In this document: positions 9,020-18,398 of the stretch, in pieces | Position numbering within the stretch: position 1 is the first letter of the stretch | Layout of the letters: every line of letters begins with the position of its first letter | Assembly (NCBI GenBank): GCA_024229935.1 | Contig: JAAERX010000027.1 | Location: forward strand, 1 to 64,000 | Source: Gammaproteobacteria bacterium | GTDB taxonomy: Bacteria > Pseudomonadota > Gammaproteobacteria > Steroidobacterales > GCA-2729495 | Reading direction: 5' to 3' | Length of the DNA: 64,000 bases | Notes under the pieces: model-generated | Seen by the model: the letters and a program-made list of their open reading frames with translations, nothing else | Told to the model about the DNA's origin: nothing | The model's database searches: none | Made by a program: the position numbers and the translations under genes

Positions 9020-10096
9020 TCAAGCATCTTTTCTGAGAAGGAAGTCAATAATGAGTGAATTAACAAATTCTGGCTGATCATAAATAGCTGCATGACCGGC
9101 ATTGGGGATAACCATAGCAATCACATTGGGCATAAGAGACTCAACCCGTCTGCTAACCTTATAGGGGTCATAAAGAATTTCCTGCTCACCGAAGATAACA
9201 AGTGACTCACTTGAGACATTTTTAATAATCTGCTTAGAATCTGACAGGAAAAATCGTTTCAGAACTTTCAGACCTTTACCTATGGAAACTTTCTGAGTGG
9301 CCTCGTTATAAATACCCAAAGAACGATCAAGGCGAAAATGCCTTGTACACAAGGCCATACCTCGAGCCAGTTGCCGGTCAAAACTTCCAAACGAGCCCTT
9401 ACCACTGGAACCTTTGGCGCTGGGAGAACGAACTGATTTTGCAGTAAGGTCATCTTCCAGTTCATTGGTACTGCGCTTTTTACTTAAAACTTTAGTAACC
9501 CAGATCTTCCAGGGAAGACGTGCATTTGACACACCCATCGGGCTGAGCAGAACAAGTTTTTTTACACGTTCCGGATGCTCCGAAGCGAGCCGCATAATTT
9601 GCCAGCCACCGGCACTGACACCAGCAAAGCTGGCTTTTTCAATATTTAGTTCATCCAGAACATCAACCAGCCAGTCACTGAATTCTGATTTAGCTTCTAT
9701 GTACGAAGGTGAAATGGGGTCACTCAGGCCTGGTTGACCTACCGTATCCAACGCATATACGCGAAAGTGTTTTGCTAAATCCGTTAGCTGATTACGCCAC
9801 AACGGGCCATTGCCTGCGACAGCTTGCACCAGCACCAACGGCTCTGCCGTTTTTGGGCCACACACCAACATGTGCGTGCGGCCAAAGCGTGTTTCCACGT
9901 ATTTAGATTTACAGGGAACCTCAATTTGTTCAACCAGGCCCTCATACCATGCCATGATGGCATTGAAGCCATCTTCTGATTTATAGAGTTTCAGACGATC
10001 ATGATGAGGTGTCTTCTTATTTTCCTGATTAACTACTTTAGCTTGTGGGCTTAATTGAACTCTTACGTCCGAATCAACTTGTTTGTTCATTCTCAT
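9020..10096 (-). CDS. Alpha/beta hydrolase
   Basis: A 358-residue protein with an alpha/beta hydrolase fold. The nucleophile elbow is GVSAG (within FAGVSAGGWQIM, about residue 160), an acidic residue is likely in VIFGEQEILYDP, and the catalytic His is in NAGHAAIYDQP near the C terminus. The oxyanion block appears as LVLVQAVAGNGPLW. About 45 extra residues precede the fold and look unstructured. The substrate is unknown. Its stop lies 10 bases before the hupE-like start, which suggests an operon. Confidence 0.85.
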   Translation of the reverse strand: MRMNKQVDSDVRVQLSPQAKVVNQENKKTPHHDRLKLYKSEDGFNAIMAWYEGLVEQIEVPCKSKYVETRFGRTHMLVCGPKTAEPLVLVQAVAGNGPLWRNQLTDLAKHFRVYALDTVGQPGLSDPISPSYIEAKSEFSDWLVDVLDELNIEKASFAGVSAGGWQIMRLASEHPERVKKLVLLSPMGVSNARLPWKIWVTKVLSKKRSTNELEDDLTAKSVRSPSAKGSSGKGSFGSFDRQLARGMALCTRHFRLDRSLGIYNEATQKVSIGKGLKVLKRFFLSDSKQIIKNVSSESLVIFGEQEILYDPYKVSRRVESLMPNVIAMVIPNAGHAAIYDQPEFVNSLIIDFLLRKDA

Positions 10097-10273
10097 TAGC
10101 CGGGCTCCGATAAAAATTCATCAAGATGAGAAAGGTCATTCCTCACAGACTCCATATTGATATTTACGTCGGGGCGGCATAATTGGATTCATCAGGCGCA
10201 AGTTTCTAACGACCCGGCCAGCTATCAGAAAACGGCAACCAGAGAAGCGCTGGCGCTAAATCAGGGATTCCAT

Positions 10274-11020
10274 CTAGGTCCCCGCAAGGGGCTTTTGAAA
10301 AATCAGAAAATGCTGCTGTGGAAGTAGCGTAAGGTTTTCAACGAATTCGAATCCGACCACTGCCATTTCCTTACGTACCTGCCGCTCGGTCATTTTATGT
10401 AATCGTTTTATAGCGACAGCCGGGTCTTCAGCACGGTATTCGATTAGCACAACTTTACCCCCAGGCACCAGACTGGCATGGATAGCAAGCATTACTTCAT
10501 TTGGCCATTCAAACTCATGATAGGCATCAACAAACAGAGCCATATTGATAGAGTCCTCAGGCAAGCCGGGATCCTGCGCAGAGGCAAGTATGAGTTCAAT
10601 AGTGCTAATACCCTGAGCACTTGCACGCTGCTCAATGACAGCGAGCATTTCCGGTTGTATATCCACCGCAAAAACAACGCCTTCCGGGCCAACAATCTGA
10701 GCCATAGGCAAACTAAAATAACCTGTGCCAGCACCAACATCAGCAGCATTTTGCCCCTGAGTGAGCGGCAGGTTACTAAGCAGCAGGTCAGTACGTTCTT
10801 CTTGCTCTCGACCAGAACGCTCAAGCCAGCCAGCGCCCTGATGGCCCATTACATGCGATATCTCACGACCCTGATAATACTTACCTATACCATCACGACT
10901 GGCACTTTCGTAACGGTAGGCACTACTGGGAACCCCCATATCAACAGGCTCATTTGCACACCCAAATGAGGCTAGACATGACAGGGCAAGCACCAGCAAA
11001 GGAAGCCGGACAGTAATCAT
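10274..11020 (-). CDS. SAM-dependent methyltransferase with lipoprotein-like signal
   Basis: A 248-residue protein. Residues 1-22 form a hydrophobic signal ending ASFGC, a plausible lipobox, so the protein may be an envelope lipoprotein. The rest is a class I methyltransferase: ADVGAGTGYFSLPMA is the SAM loop, VFAVDIQPEM the acidic strand-2 end, and an FVDAYHEFEWP block follows. Similar secreted methyltransferase-like proteins exist in proteobacteria, with unknown role. SAM is cytoplasmic, so either the signal is not used or the fold has another function. It lies 27 bases downstream of folE on the same strand. Confidence 0.8.
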   Translation of the reverse strand: MITVRLPLLVLALSCLASFGCANEPVDMGVPSSAYRYESASRDGIGKYYQGREISHVMGHQGAGWLERSGREQEERTDLLLSNLPLTQGQNAADVGAGTGYFSLPMAQIVGPEGVVFAVDIQPEMLAVIEQRASAQGISTIELILASAQDPGLPEDSINMALFVDAYHEFEWPNEVMLAIHASLVPGGKVVLIEYRAEDPAVAIKRLHKMTERQVRKEMAVVGFEFVENLTLLPQQHFLIFQKPLAGT

Positions 11021-11047
11021 TAAACGTCCCTTGCCGGCATATTGACT

Positions 11048-11779
11048 TTACCCTTGCAGGCCAAGCAAAAATTCTTTGCGTGTATCAGTATTGTTTTTAA
11101 AACGCCCGCCAAGTGATGTTGTCGTGGTGGAACTATTGGCATCCATCACACCACGAGCCTTTACACAAAAATGTGTCGCAGTAATACTAACCGCCACATC
11201 ATCCGTCTCAAGCAGTGTCTGCAGCGCAACGAGCACCTGCTCATTAAGCCGTTCCTGTACCTGAGGACGTTGTGCAAAGAAACGTACCATGCGATTTATC
11301 TTGGACAAACCTATTACTTTCTCATTAGGTATATAGGCAACGGTAGCTGATCCATCAATTGTAATGAAATGGTGCTCACACGTTGATGACAGGTCAATAT
11401 TTTTAACTCGCACCATCTCATCAACGTTCATCTTGTTCTCAATAACAGTTAGTTTTGGGAAATTACTGTAATCAAGCCCAGAAAATATTTCATTGACATA
11501 CATTTTTGCAATTCGTCGCGGCGTATCACACAAACTATCATCGCTAAGATCCAAACCAAGTGTTTCAAGTATCTCGGTAAAGCGGTCTTTAATTTTTAGC
11601 TGCTTCTCATCCGCAGTCAGGTCATTAGAAATAATGGGTGTTTCAAGCCCCCGCGCAAGCAGTGCTTCTCTCACCAAAACGGCTTCCGAACGCAATCCTG
11701 AATCATCTTTTAAAGAGTAACTCTGCTGCGAGTTAACCGGCAGCTCTCTAGCAACAGCTAGTCCAATAGTTGGGCTCAT
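11048..11779 (-). CDS. folE: GTP cyclohydrolase I
   Basis: A 243-residue enzyme that converts GTP to dihydroneopterin triphosphate, the first step of folate/pterin synthesis. Strong family blocks are [26 protein letters not shown] (zinc Cys and His), [16 protein letters not shown] and [10 protein letters not shown] with the second zinc Cys. It matches the E. coli FolE layout with an N-terminal extension of about 20 residues. A folE beside carotenoid genes is typical of light-response islands, where the pterin may feed photolyase cofactors; no photolyase is in this window. It may be co-transcribed with the methyltransferase downstream. Confidence 0.95.
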   Translation of the reverse strand: MSPTIGLAVARELPVNSQQSYSLKDDSGLRSEAVLVREALLARGLETPIISNDLTADEKQLKIKDRFTEILETLGLDLSDDSLCDTPRRIAKMYVNEIFSGLDYSNFPKLTVIENKMNVDEMVRVKNIDLSSTCEHHFITIDGSATVAYIPNEKVIGLSKINRMVRFFAQRPQVQERLNEQVLVALQTLLETDDVAVSITATHFCVKARGVMDANSSTTTTSLGGRFKNNTDTRKEFLLGLQG

Positions 11780-11935
11780 GCAATGTCTCCTCTAAACTAT
11801 TAACAGGTTTCTCAGAAGCCTTAGGACAGCTCAATTTCTGAGCATTCAATTCTTTATACGTATAATAGTAAGGGCCGGATGCAACCCTGGACCGAGGAAA
11901 GCCGGGCTGGCTGGTAACTGCATTCACGCACAGGA

Positions 11936-12877
11936 TTAATGACGTAATTCGTAGAGCCGTTCGGCATAGGCTATATCATCAACCCACAGGCGGCGGGCTG
12001 AACGCTCAATAAGTGGACGAATAAGGCGTTGTATTTTAAGCGCATGGCGGAAGCCTTCACGGTCAGAGGTTGCCAGCGTTGCCTCCACAATAGCTGTATG
12101 ACCTTCATCTATGGGTGCAGCATGTGTTTCCACTACTGAGCCTTTACCCTCACCCTCCAGAATAGTCATGACTATACTGCGCGGGTCAGGGCTAAAAAAT
12201 ATGGCATCTGTTTCAACCACCAACTTACCAATCAAGCGTTTGGCAACTCGAACAGTGATTGAATCTTCTTCCAACGCCAACACCTTTAAACTGGCAAACG
12301 AATAAGGATGAAAATGGATGCCATGCCAGGGGTCAAGTCGGTTGGCAATAACATCTGCAGGTTCACAATGCGCCTCGAGCCGCACCACGCCGGCCATAAA
12401 TCTTTCAGGCCTTACAGGTAACACGGGTAAAGGGACCGTTGGATCAGCCGGGCCAATCCGCACCCAGCTAAGCACACCATCGTCATGCACGGTATAAGGT
12501 TTCCATGTGCCATGACTTTCTTTACCAAAACCAAGGCCATGCCAGGGGCAAATAAGCTTACCGTCTCGTACGCAGGCTCCCGCCAGTGAAGCACCCATAT
12601 GTGGGCAAGCTTCTGGCCCCATAATGATTTCACCATTCGCACGCCAGGCAACAAGGTCTTTACCAGCAATACGAAATTTGCGTGCCTTGCTAGTTATGCG
12701 CCTAGAGGCATCAACGACATACCAGTTACCATGTGGTTGTGCCAGTGCACGTTTTAATGATTTTGCAATTGCATCCGGTTTTGCCTGTTGCCAGTCAGGA
12801 TCACTGGAACTTGCGATGGGTTCAACATCAGCCAAGGGTTGACCAAATTTCCAGAAATCACTCATCTTTAAATCCAA
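11936..12877 (-). CDS. Rieske [2Fe-2S] protein of the carotenoid cluster
   Basis: A 313-residue protein. The N-terminal Rieske domain has both cluster motifs, CPHMGA and CPWHGLG (residues about 91-116). The remaining 190 residues carry the DPWHGIHFHPYSF block and resemble the DUF5914-type C-terminal region. It starts 24 bases after the stop of the CrtU-like flavoprotein on the same strand, so the two are almost certainly co-transcribed. By analogy with other Rieske oxygenases it may hydroxylate or oxidise the carotenoid ring or methyl group, but that reaction is inferred. Confidence 0.75.
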   Translation of the reverse strand: MDLKMSDFWKFGQPLADVEPIASSSDPDWQQAKPDAIAKSLKRALAQPHGNWYVVDASRRITSKARKFRIAGKDLVAWRANGEIIMGPEACPHMGASLAGACVRDGKLICPWHGLGFGKESHGTWKPYTVHDDGVLSWVRIGPADPTVPLPVLPVRPERFMAGVVRLEAHCEPADVIANRLDPWHGIHFHPYSFASLKVLALEEDSITVRVAKRLIGKLVVETDAIFFSPDPRSIVMTILEGEGKGSVVETHAAPIDEGHTAIVEATLATSDREGFRHALKIQRLIRPLIERSARRLWVDDIAYAERLYELRH

Positions 12878-12901
12878 ATTAAATCATTTTCTGACGGAAC
12901 T

Positions 12902-14404
12902 TTAAGAGACTGCTTTTAACCGCGAATGTCGGCCAAATATTCCACGTAAGGGGATTGAATAAATGGGCTCTGGTTTAATTCCCTGCGGCGCAAGTAACGT
13001 ATTTGCTGCCAGATAACCTGAGGCCACGGCTCGCTCCATCAAAGCCGTTGGCAAGGGCAAGCGTACAAAGTCACCCGCCAGTGTAATGCCCTCATGGGCT
13101 GTGGCCACATCAGGTCGAATTGCATCCGAGCCCGGGGCAAAAGCCGGACAATCACCACGCATTAAAAAACGCTCATCAATAACATTAGCACCAACAAATT
13201 CTGGGTAGAAACTATGTAAGGCGTGCAACAGGTCTTCACGCAGTTCTTCTTCAGTGGTACCGGGCTCCACACCATAGGCATGCAGTTCAACAACCGCACC
13301 CCCATGCTGTTCAACCCATTCTGCACTTTCATCTTCAAACAGGTGATACAAGGAAATATTGTCCAGTGAGCCGATACCGGTGGTACCAGCAAAGGCCTTA
13401 CGATCAGAATTAGCAGGCTGATCCAGCCACAAGCGCCATACAGCAAATGGATTTGTAAGACCAAGACTCTCTACGGAACTGCGAAAACCGGCATTATTAA
13501 GGTCGGGTGATGCCGCCACTACCAACTGCAATGCCGGCACATTCAGCGCCAGTACCACATGGTCAGTTTGCACCTGCTCACCATTAAGCTCAACACTCCA
13601 TAGTTTGTCCGTGCCTGTTGCCACCCGGGTCACAGTACAATTACTTCGCACATCCACCCCAAGGTTTTTCAGATAATTCTCCAGAGGCTTCCAAATAGCA
13701 GTAGAGAATGGCTTGTTCACTACATCGAAGATGAGCCCTTCCGGGTTACCGGCAAAATAAAAATGAAACATCATTAAAAGCTCTGCGCCCGACATGTCTT
13801 CACCCGGGTTAAAAAACGAGCGGGCAAAAACATCAAACAACATCTGGTGCGCATCCGGCGGAAAATTAAGTGACAGCAGATATGCACCTGCTGTCATCTG
13901 ATCGTAGTTACCGTAAGTCCAGTCACGCTCATACTGCATCATGGCCAATGCCGCAGTTTTATTAACCTTGATCAGATCCAGGAAGCTCAGTGTCGGCGCC
14001 TGCTTGGTAAGCGCTATAACATTCCACGGCGGCTTGACCGGCAGACCAGAGAAGGACTGCACCTGACCACCCGGGCCTAAAATGGGGTAGTCATCAAGCT
14101 GTTTGAGGCAGGCAAGCTGCGGATCAATCCGGCGCAGCAGTGAGCGAACGTTGTAGTACTGCCGAAAGAAGGCATGAAAGCCTCGTTCCATCTGGAATTT
14201 CTCACCACTAGAAAGCTGGTCAGTCCAGGCCCCCGCACGACCACCAAGGTAATCCTCTCGTTCTGCCAGTACGACTGACACCCCACGTTCTGCCAATACC
14301 ACTGCCGCAGCAATTCCCGCAAGCCCGCCACCAGCAATAACCGCAGTCTGTGCTGAGGATACACGTGGTTGTTCTCCATCCTTTGGAAGGATTAATGTTT
14401 GCAC
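12902..14404 (-). CDS. crtU: CrtU-like carotenoid desaturase/methyltransferase (aryl ring forming)
   Basis: A 500-residue FAD-dependent protein. The dinucleotide fold is GGGLAGIAAAVVLAERG followed by LGGRAGAW. The block ERGFHAFFRQYYNVRSLLRR and the C-terminal GDFVRLPLPTALMERAVASG are characteristic of CrtU/CruE proteins, which convert beta-ionone rings to aromatic phi or chi end groups. Length fits the family (about 500). The neighbours crtY, crtI, crtB and crtE supply beta-carotene, so the assignment is coherent. A related generic amine-oxidase-like function cannot be excluded from sequence alone. The ring type (phi or chi) cannot be read from the sequence. Confidence 0.78.
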   Translation of the reverse strand: MQTLILPKDGEQPRVSSAQTAVIAGGGLAGIAAAVVLAERGVSVVLAEREDYLGGRAGAWTDQLSSGEKFQMERGFHAFFRQYYNVRSLLRRIDPQLACLKQLDDYPILGPGGQVQSFSGLPVKPPWNVIALTKQAPTLSFLDLIKVNKTAALAMMQYERDWTYGNYDQMTAGAYLLSLNFPPDAHQMLFDVFARSFFNPGEDMSGAELLMMFHFYFAGNPEGLIFDVVNKPFSTAIWKPLENYLKNLGVDVRSNCTVTRVATGTDKLWSVELNGEQVQTDHVVLALNVPALQLVVAASPDLNNAGFRSSVESLGLTNPFAVWRLWLDQPANSDRKAFAGTTGIGSLDNISLYHLFEDESAEWVEQHGGAVVELHAYGVEPGTTEEELREDLLHALHSFYPEFVGANVIDERFLMRGDCPAFAPGSDAIRPDVATAHEGITLAGDFVRLPLPTALMERAVASGYLAANTLLAPQGIKPEPIYSIPLRGIFGRHSRLKAVS

Positions 14405-14473
14405 AGTCTCAAAACTCAGCCAATATATTTTTTGAATCCGAAGAATAACGTAAATAGCCCCTGCGGACAGGTT

Positions 14474-14958
14474 TCACTGTTTAATCACTATAAGCACTTG
14501 TTTAGTTTCATCTGGCTCAAGATAAATGGCGGCTTTGTCAAAATCAGGCGGCCCGAAGTATGATTTTGGGTTGTTGGAAAAACCATACCCTTCTTTAGGA
14601 ATACCCAAAGCATTGGTGGCCATCTCCTTGTTACTGTCTGCATCATGTAGCACGGCAATAACAAACCAGCCAGCAGGCACCGATTTAAAGTGTGCCCGTA
14701 TAGTTCCATCATCAGCAAGCTCTGCCGGTAATTGTTGCACCGAATAAGCTTGCTGCCACTCACCCGGGTAGCCCTCATTGGTCAGGTAGAGAGAGAGACA
14801 AACAGAATGCCCTCGCTGGAAGACAAGCCTTGAACCCTAACCTCAATAGCGCCCTCATCACCGGGTCGCTTAAGCACAGCCGTCTCAAAACCCGCTACTA
14901 CCGGCAGCACTGTAAGCAGAAGCAATATTGTAAAACATGACAGCAACCTGGCTTGCAT
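14474..14958 (-). pseudogene. DUF2141 family secreted protein, frameshifted at a TC repeat
   Basis: An ATG at 14958 opens a signal peptide (ARLLSCFTILLLLTVLP) and then a DUF2141 start (VRVQGLSSSEGILFVSL). Translation hits a stop at 14782. The family continues in another frame as YLTNEGYPGEW through IAVLHDADSNKEM and GYGFSNNP to the stop at 14474. The break is in a TCTCTCTCTC tract (about 14788-14798, minus strand). Removing one TC restores a single protein of about 160 residues. It could be a slippage-controlled gene, a decaying gene or a sequence error. It lies downstream of the crtU-like gene's 5' end, divergent from crtY. Confidence 0.7.
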
Positions 14959-15073
14959 TGTGCCCCCATAATACTGGTTGGCCTCCCTGCTTGATTGTAC
15001 AGGTATAGCAATATTCAATTGAAATAGAGAATAAATGCCCCACTGAAGCCCCCGGTCAGATAAGCTAACCCCA

Positions 15074-15589
15074 ATGAACCCAGCACACCAATTCAAACTA
15101 TCCTGCAGTATTTTTATACTGATGGCCTGGCTTACCAGCACCAGTGCAGGTGCAGCCTCACCTTCTGCGCTGCAGGATCAATATGGCATCAATGGCAGCC
15201 TGAGTGACTTCACGGGCCAACCCGTACTGGCCATTATTACATCACGCCGAAAACTTCCCTGGATGGGCCGCTGGGAAAAAGCCATCCGGCCTGAACTACC
15301 CCAACTTAATTCCATTCGTATTGCTGACATCACCGATAAACCCCAACCTACTGAAGCCAGAATTGCCGAGATGTTGCGTAAACGTGCACCGGAGAATGTC
15401 AGTATTCTTATTGACCTTCAGAATCAGTGGGCCTCTATCTATGAACTCGACACGACAGAACCATGCCTGGTTCTGTTCAATAGTGACCACAAGGTTGTGG
15501 CAAAATTTCGTGGCCGGCCCAAAGGCGAACTCATGAATGAAGTAATGACAGCCTTACGCAGCTATTTTCCTGCAGTAACGGAGTCATGA
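15074..15589 (+). CDS. Thioredoxin-fold-like secreted protein without active-site Cys
   Basis: A 171-residue protein with a signal peptide (hydrophobic residues 10-24, ending GAA-SP). Its pattern, including FTGQPVLAIITSRRKLPWM, ILIDLQNQWASIYEL and PCLVLFNSDHKVVAKFRG, resembles thioredoxin-like or AhpC/TlpA-like folds, but the usual CXXC site is missing. Its stop overlaps the crtY start (ATGATG), so it is the first gene of the crtY transcript and translationally coupled to it. A link to carotenoid synthesis or delivery is only suggested by this coupling. Confidence 0.6.
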   Translation: MNPAHQFKLSCSIFILMAWLTSTSAGAASPSALQDQYGINGSLSDFTGQPVLAIITSRRKLPWMGRWEKAIRPELPQLNSIRIADITDKPQPTEARIAEMLRKRAPENVSILIDLQNQWASIYELDTTEPCLVLFNSDHKVVAKFRGRPKGELMNEVMTALRSYFPAVTES

Positions 15590-16740
15590 TGCAGGCTGAC
15601 CTTATTCTGGTTGGTGGCGGGCTGGCCAATACGCTGATAGCGCTGCGGCTGGCTGATGCCCAGCCTGAATTGAAAGTATTATTACTGGAACAGGCTGACA
15701 CACTGGGTGGCAACCACACCTGGTCATTTCATGGCGGCGACCTGACCCCGTCTCAATTCAACTGGCTGGCTCCGCTAATTCAATACAACTGGGATAGCTA
15801 CAGTGTGCAATTCCCAAACTATACACGCACCCTACCCAGCTCTTATCACAGCATCACTTCAGAGCGACTGCACGCAGTTGCTCAAACAAAACTTGCTGAA
15901 TGCATACACACGGGAACGGTGGTTAGTGAACTCCAAGCTGATCATGTAGTACTTGCAGATGGCACACACCTGAGTGCACGGGCTGTAATTGATGGTCGTG
16001 GGCCAGCGCCCAGCCCACACCTTGATGTACGTTTCCAGAAATTCGTTGGCCTGGTTGTCGAACTGGCAAAGCCGCACTATCTGAGCGGCCCCATCATCAT
16101 GGATGCAACCCAAACGCAGGATGATGGTTACCGATTTTTCTATACCCTACCCTTTGATGCACAGACCTTATTAATAGAAGACACCCGCTACAGTGATACA
16201 CCGGACATTACTGCCAGTGAATACGGTGATGCTATCAACCTATATGCAGCTGACAAAGGCTGGCAAATAACCCGTATTCTGCGTGAGGAAGACGGCGTAT
16301 TACCCATTACGCTGGGCGGTGATATCAACGCATTTTGGGATGCGACAGCACTGGTCGCACGTTCCGGCCTACAGGCTGCTCTATTTCAACCTGCCACCGG
16401 TTATTCACTGGCCAATGCAATGCATCTCGCCGATGAACTGGCGCAACTTAAGCATTGGTCAGCCACAAGTGTCTACCAGCTGACTCGTCGAGCAAGTGAG
16501 CGGCTCTGGGAAAATACAGGTTTTTATCGTGCACTGAACCGCATGCTGTTCCTTGCTGCTGACCCGCATGAACGTCGCCATATACTGGAACGCTTTTATG
16601 GGCTCAATGGTGGCCTGATTGCGCGCTTTTATGCAGGACAAAACACTCTGCTGGATAAACTACGTATCCTATCAGGCAAGCCGCCCGTTAAACTGAACCG
16701 GGCATATACAGCTGTATTTAATTATTCCACCAACAAATAA
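15586..16740 (+). CDS. crtY: Lycopene beta-cyclase
   Basis: A 384-residue CrtY-type flavoprotein that forms beta-ionone rings on lycopene. Evidence: N-terminal dinucleotide fold DLILVGGGLANTLIALRL, then LGGNHTWSFH, the family block GRGPAP, and FFYTLPFDAQTLLIEDTRYSD. Length matches bacterial CrtY (380-390). The start overlaps the stop of the upstream thioredoxin-like gene. crtI follows after 131 bases, with crtB coupled to it. Confidence 0.93.
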   Translation: MMQADLILVGGGLANTLIALRLADAQPELKVLLLEQADTLGGNHTWSFHGGDLTPSQFNWLAPLIQYNWDSYSVQFPNYTRTLPSSYHSITSERLHAVAQTKLAECIHTGTVVSELQADHVVLADGTHLSARAVIDGRGPAPSPHLDVRFQKFVGLVVELAKPHYLSGPIIMDATQTQDDGYRFFYTLPFDAQTLLIEDTRYSDTPDITASEYGDAINLYAADKGWQITRILREEDGVLPITLGGDINAFWDATALVARSGLQAALFQPATGYSLANAMHLADELAQLKHWSATSVYQLTRRASERLWENTGFYRALNRMLFLAADPHERRHILERFYGLNGGLIARFYAGQNTLLDKLRILSGKPPVKLNRAYTAVFNYSTNK

Positions 16741-16871
16741 TATTAGTAAACAGAATAAATTGAACTGGCATTGGTACTGCTCAACAACCAGCAACATCCA
16801 TTGAAGCATGAACGACGAAAAAACAGCAGAAATCCCACCAATAACATAAGCACAACCTATATAGAGATCCA

Positions 16872-18398
16872 ATGAATTCAAGTGCCCAGTCTGGCAGCAA
16901 AACATCACGAGCTATTATCATTGGTAGCGGCTTTGGCGGTCTTGCGCTGGCCATTCGCCTGCAGGCAGCTGGGATCCCCACACTGATTCTGGAAGCCCGG
17001 GGAAAACCAGGTGGCCGAGCTTATGTGTACGAACAGGATGGTTTTCGTTTTGATGCGGGCCCCACCGTACTGACAGCCCCCCAGGTCATTGACGATCTGT
17101 TCTCTGCAGGTGGTAAGAACAGAGAGGATTACATTCAATTCGAAGCGCTCTCACCATTTTATCGGTTGCTGTGGCAGGACGGTACGCAATTTGATTACGC
17201 TGGTAATGAAGCTGAACTTGAAGCCGCCATAGCTGCTTTCAGCCCAGATGATATCGAAGGCTATCGTCGCTTCCGTAAATATTCACAGGATGTCTTTAAA
17301 GAAGGGTATGAAAAGCTTGCGCATGTACCCTTTCTTGATATCTGGAGTATGGTGCGCGCCGCACCAAACCTGGTAAAGCTAGAGAGCTACCGTTCGGTCT
17401 ATAGCATCGTTGCCCGCTTTATTAAAGACGAAAAACTCAGGCAGGTATTTAGCTATCACACCCTTCTGGTAGGGGGTAATCCCTTTTCTACCTCTGCCAT
17501 CTATGCGCTTATACATGCCCTGGAACTAAAATGGGGCGTGCATTTCCCTCGTGGCGGCACTGGCGCACTCGTAGCAGCTTTGGTGAAACTTTTTCAGGAT
17601 CTTGGCGGTGAATTACGGCTCAATGCTAATGTCGATGAAATACTGACTGAAGATGCAACAGTCACTGGCGTAAAACTAAAAGACGGTGAGATCATATCAT
17701 CCTGTTATGTAGCCAGTAATGCAGATGTAGTGCATACCTATAAACATCTGCTGCGCGAACATCCACCGGCTCAGTCTGCTGCACGCAAACTTGAACGTAG
17801 TGATCATTCCATGTCACTGTTTCTGATCTACTTTGGGGTCAAGGGAAAATATACAGACCTTGCCCATCACACCATCTTGTTTGGCCCCCGCTATAAAGAA
17901 TTACTGACCGACATCTTTGACCGTGGTGTCCTTGCAGATGATTTCTCGTTGTACCTGCATTCACCCTCAGTGACAGATGACAGCCTCGCCCCACCAGGCC
18001 ACTCCACACATTATGTACTGGCACCAGTACCACATATGGGACACCACAAGAATAAGGGCTCAGTAGACTGGAATATTGCGGGCCCTCAACTGCAAGAACG
18101 CATACTGACCAGCCTTGAAGAGCGCTGTATGCCTGATTTACGAAAAAAAATCGTCACTACACGGATCTTTTCACCGCCCAATTTCGAACAACAGTTAAAT
18201 GCCTGGCAAGGATCGGCTTTTTCACTACAACCTACCCTTACCCAAAGTGCTTGGTTTAGGGTACATAATAGAGACAGAAATATTCATGGTCTCTATTTTG
18301 TGGGAGCCGGCACTCACCCTGGCGCGGGAATACCCGGTGTCGTCAATTCAGCCAGGGCAACTGCCGGGCTGATGCAGGAAGACTGGAGCAACGAGTGA
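16872..18398 (+). CDS. crtI: Phytoene desaturase (lycopene-forming)
   Basis: A 508-residue CrtI. The FAD-binding motif is IIGSGFGGLALAIRLQAAG, followed by GGRAYVYEQDGFRFDAGPTV, which is diagnostic. The C-terminal signature FVGAGTHPGAGIPGVVNSA is present. It converts phytoene to lycopene at the membrane. Its stop overlaps the GTG start of crtB by four bases. The 131-base gap after crtY may hold a separate promoter, but none was clearly seen. Confidence 0.95.
   Translation: MNSSAQSGSKTSRAIIIGSGFGGLALAIRLQAAGIPTLILEARGKPGGRAYVYEQDGFRFDAGPTVLTAPQVIDDLFSAGGKNREDYIQFEALSPFYRLLWQDGTQFDYAGNEAELEAAIAAFSPDDIEGYRRFRKYSQDVFKEGYEKLAHVPFLDIWSMVRAAPNLVKLESYRSVYSIVARFIKDEKLRQVFSYHTLLVGGNPFSTSAIYALIHALELKWGVHFPRGGTGALVAALVKLFQDLGGELRLNANVDEILTEDATVTGVKLKDGEIISSCYVASNADVVHTYKHLLREHPPAQSAARKLERSDHSMSLFLIYFGVKGKYTDLAHHTILFGPRYKELLTDIFDRGVLADDFSLYLHSPSVTDDSLAPPGHSTHYVLAPVPHMGHHKNKGSVDWNIAGPQLQERILTSLEERCMPDLRKKIVTTRIFSPPNFEQQLNAWQGSAFSLQPTLTQSAWFRVHNRDRNIHGLYFVGAGTHPGAGIPGVVNSARATAGLMQEDWSNE

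Noticed and set aside
11880-11935. GAGGAAAGCCGGGCT resembles the conserved RNase P RNA motif GAGGAAAGTCCGGGC
   Set aside because: The space between folE and the Rieske gene is only 156 bases, far too short for the RNA, and the motif lacks the T and the other conserved parts.
14782-15141. 119-residue frame read as its own gene
   Set aside because: Its first 60 residues are noise upstream of the DUF2141 signal peptide; the real gene starts at 14958 and continues in another frame.
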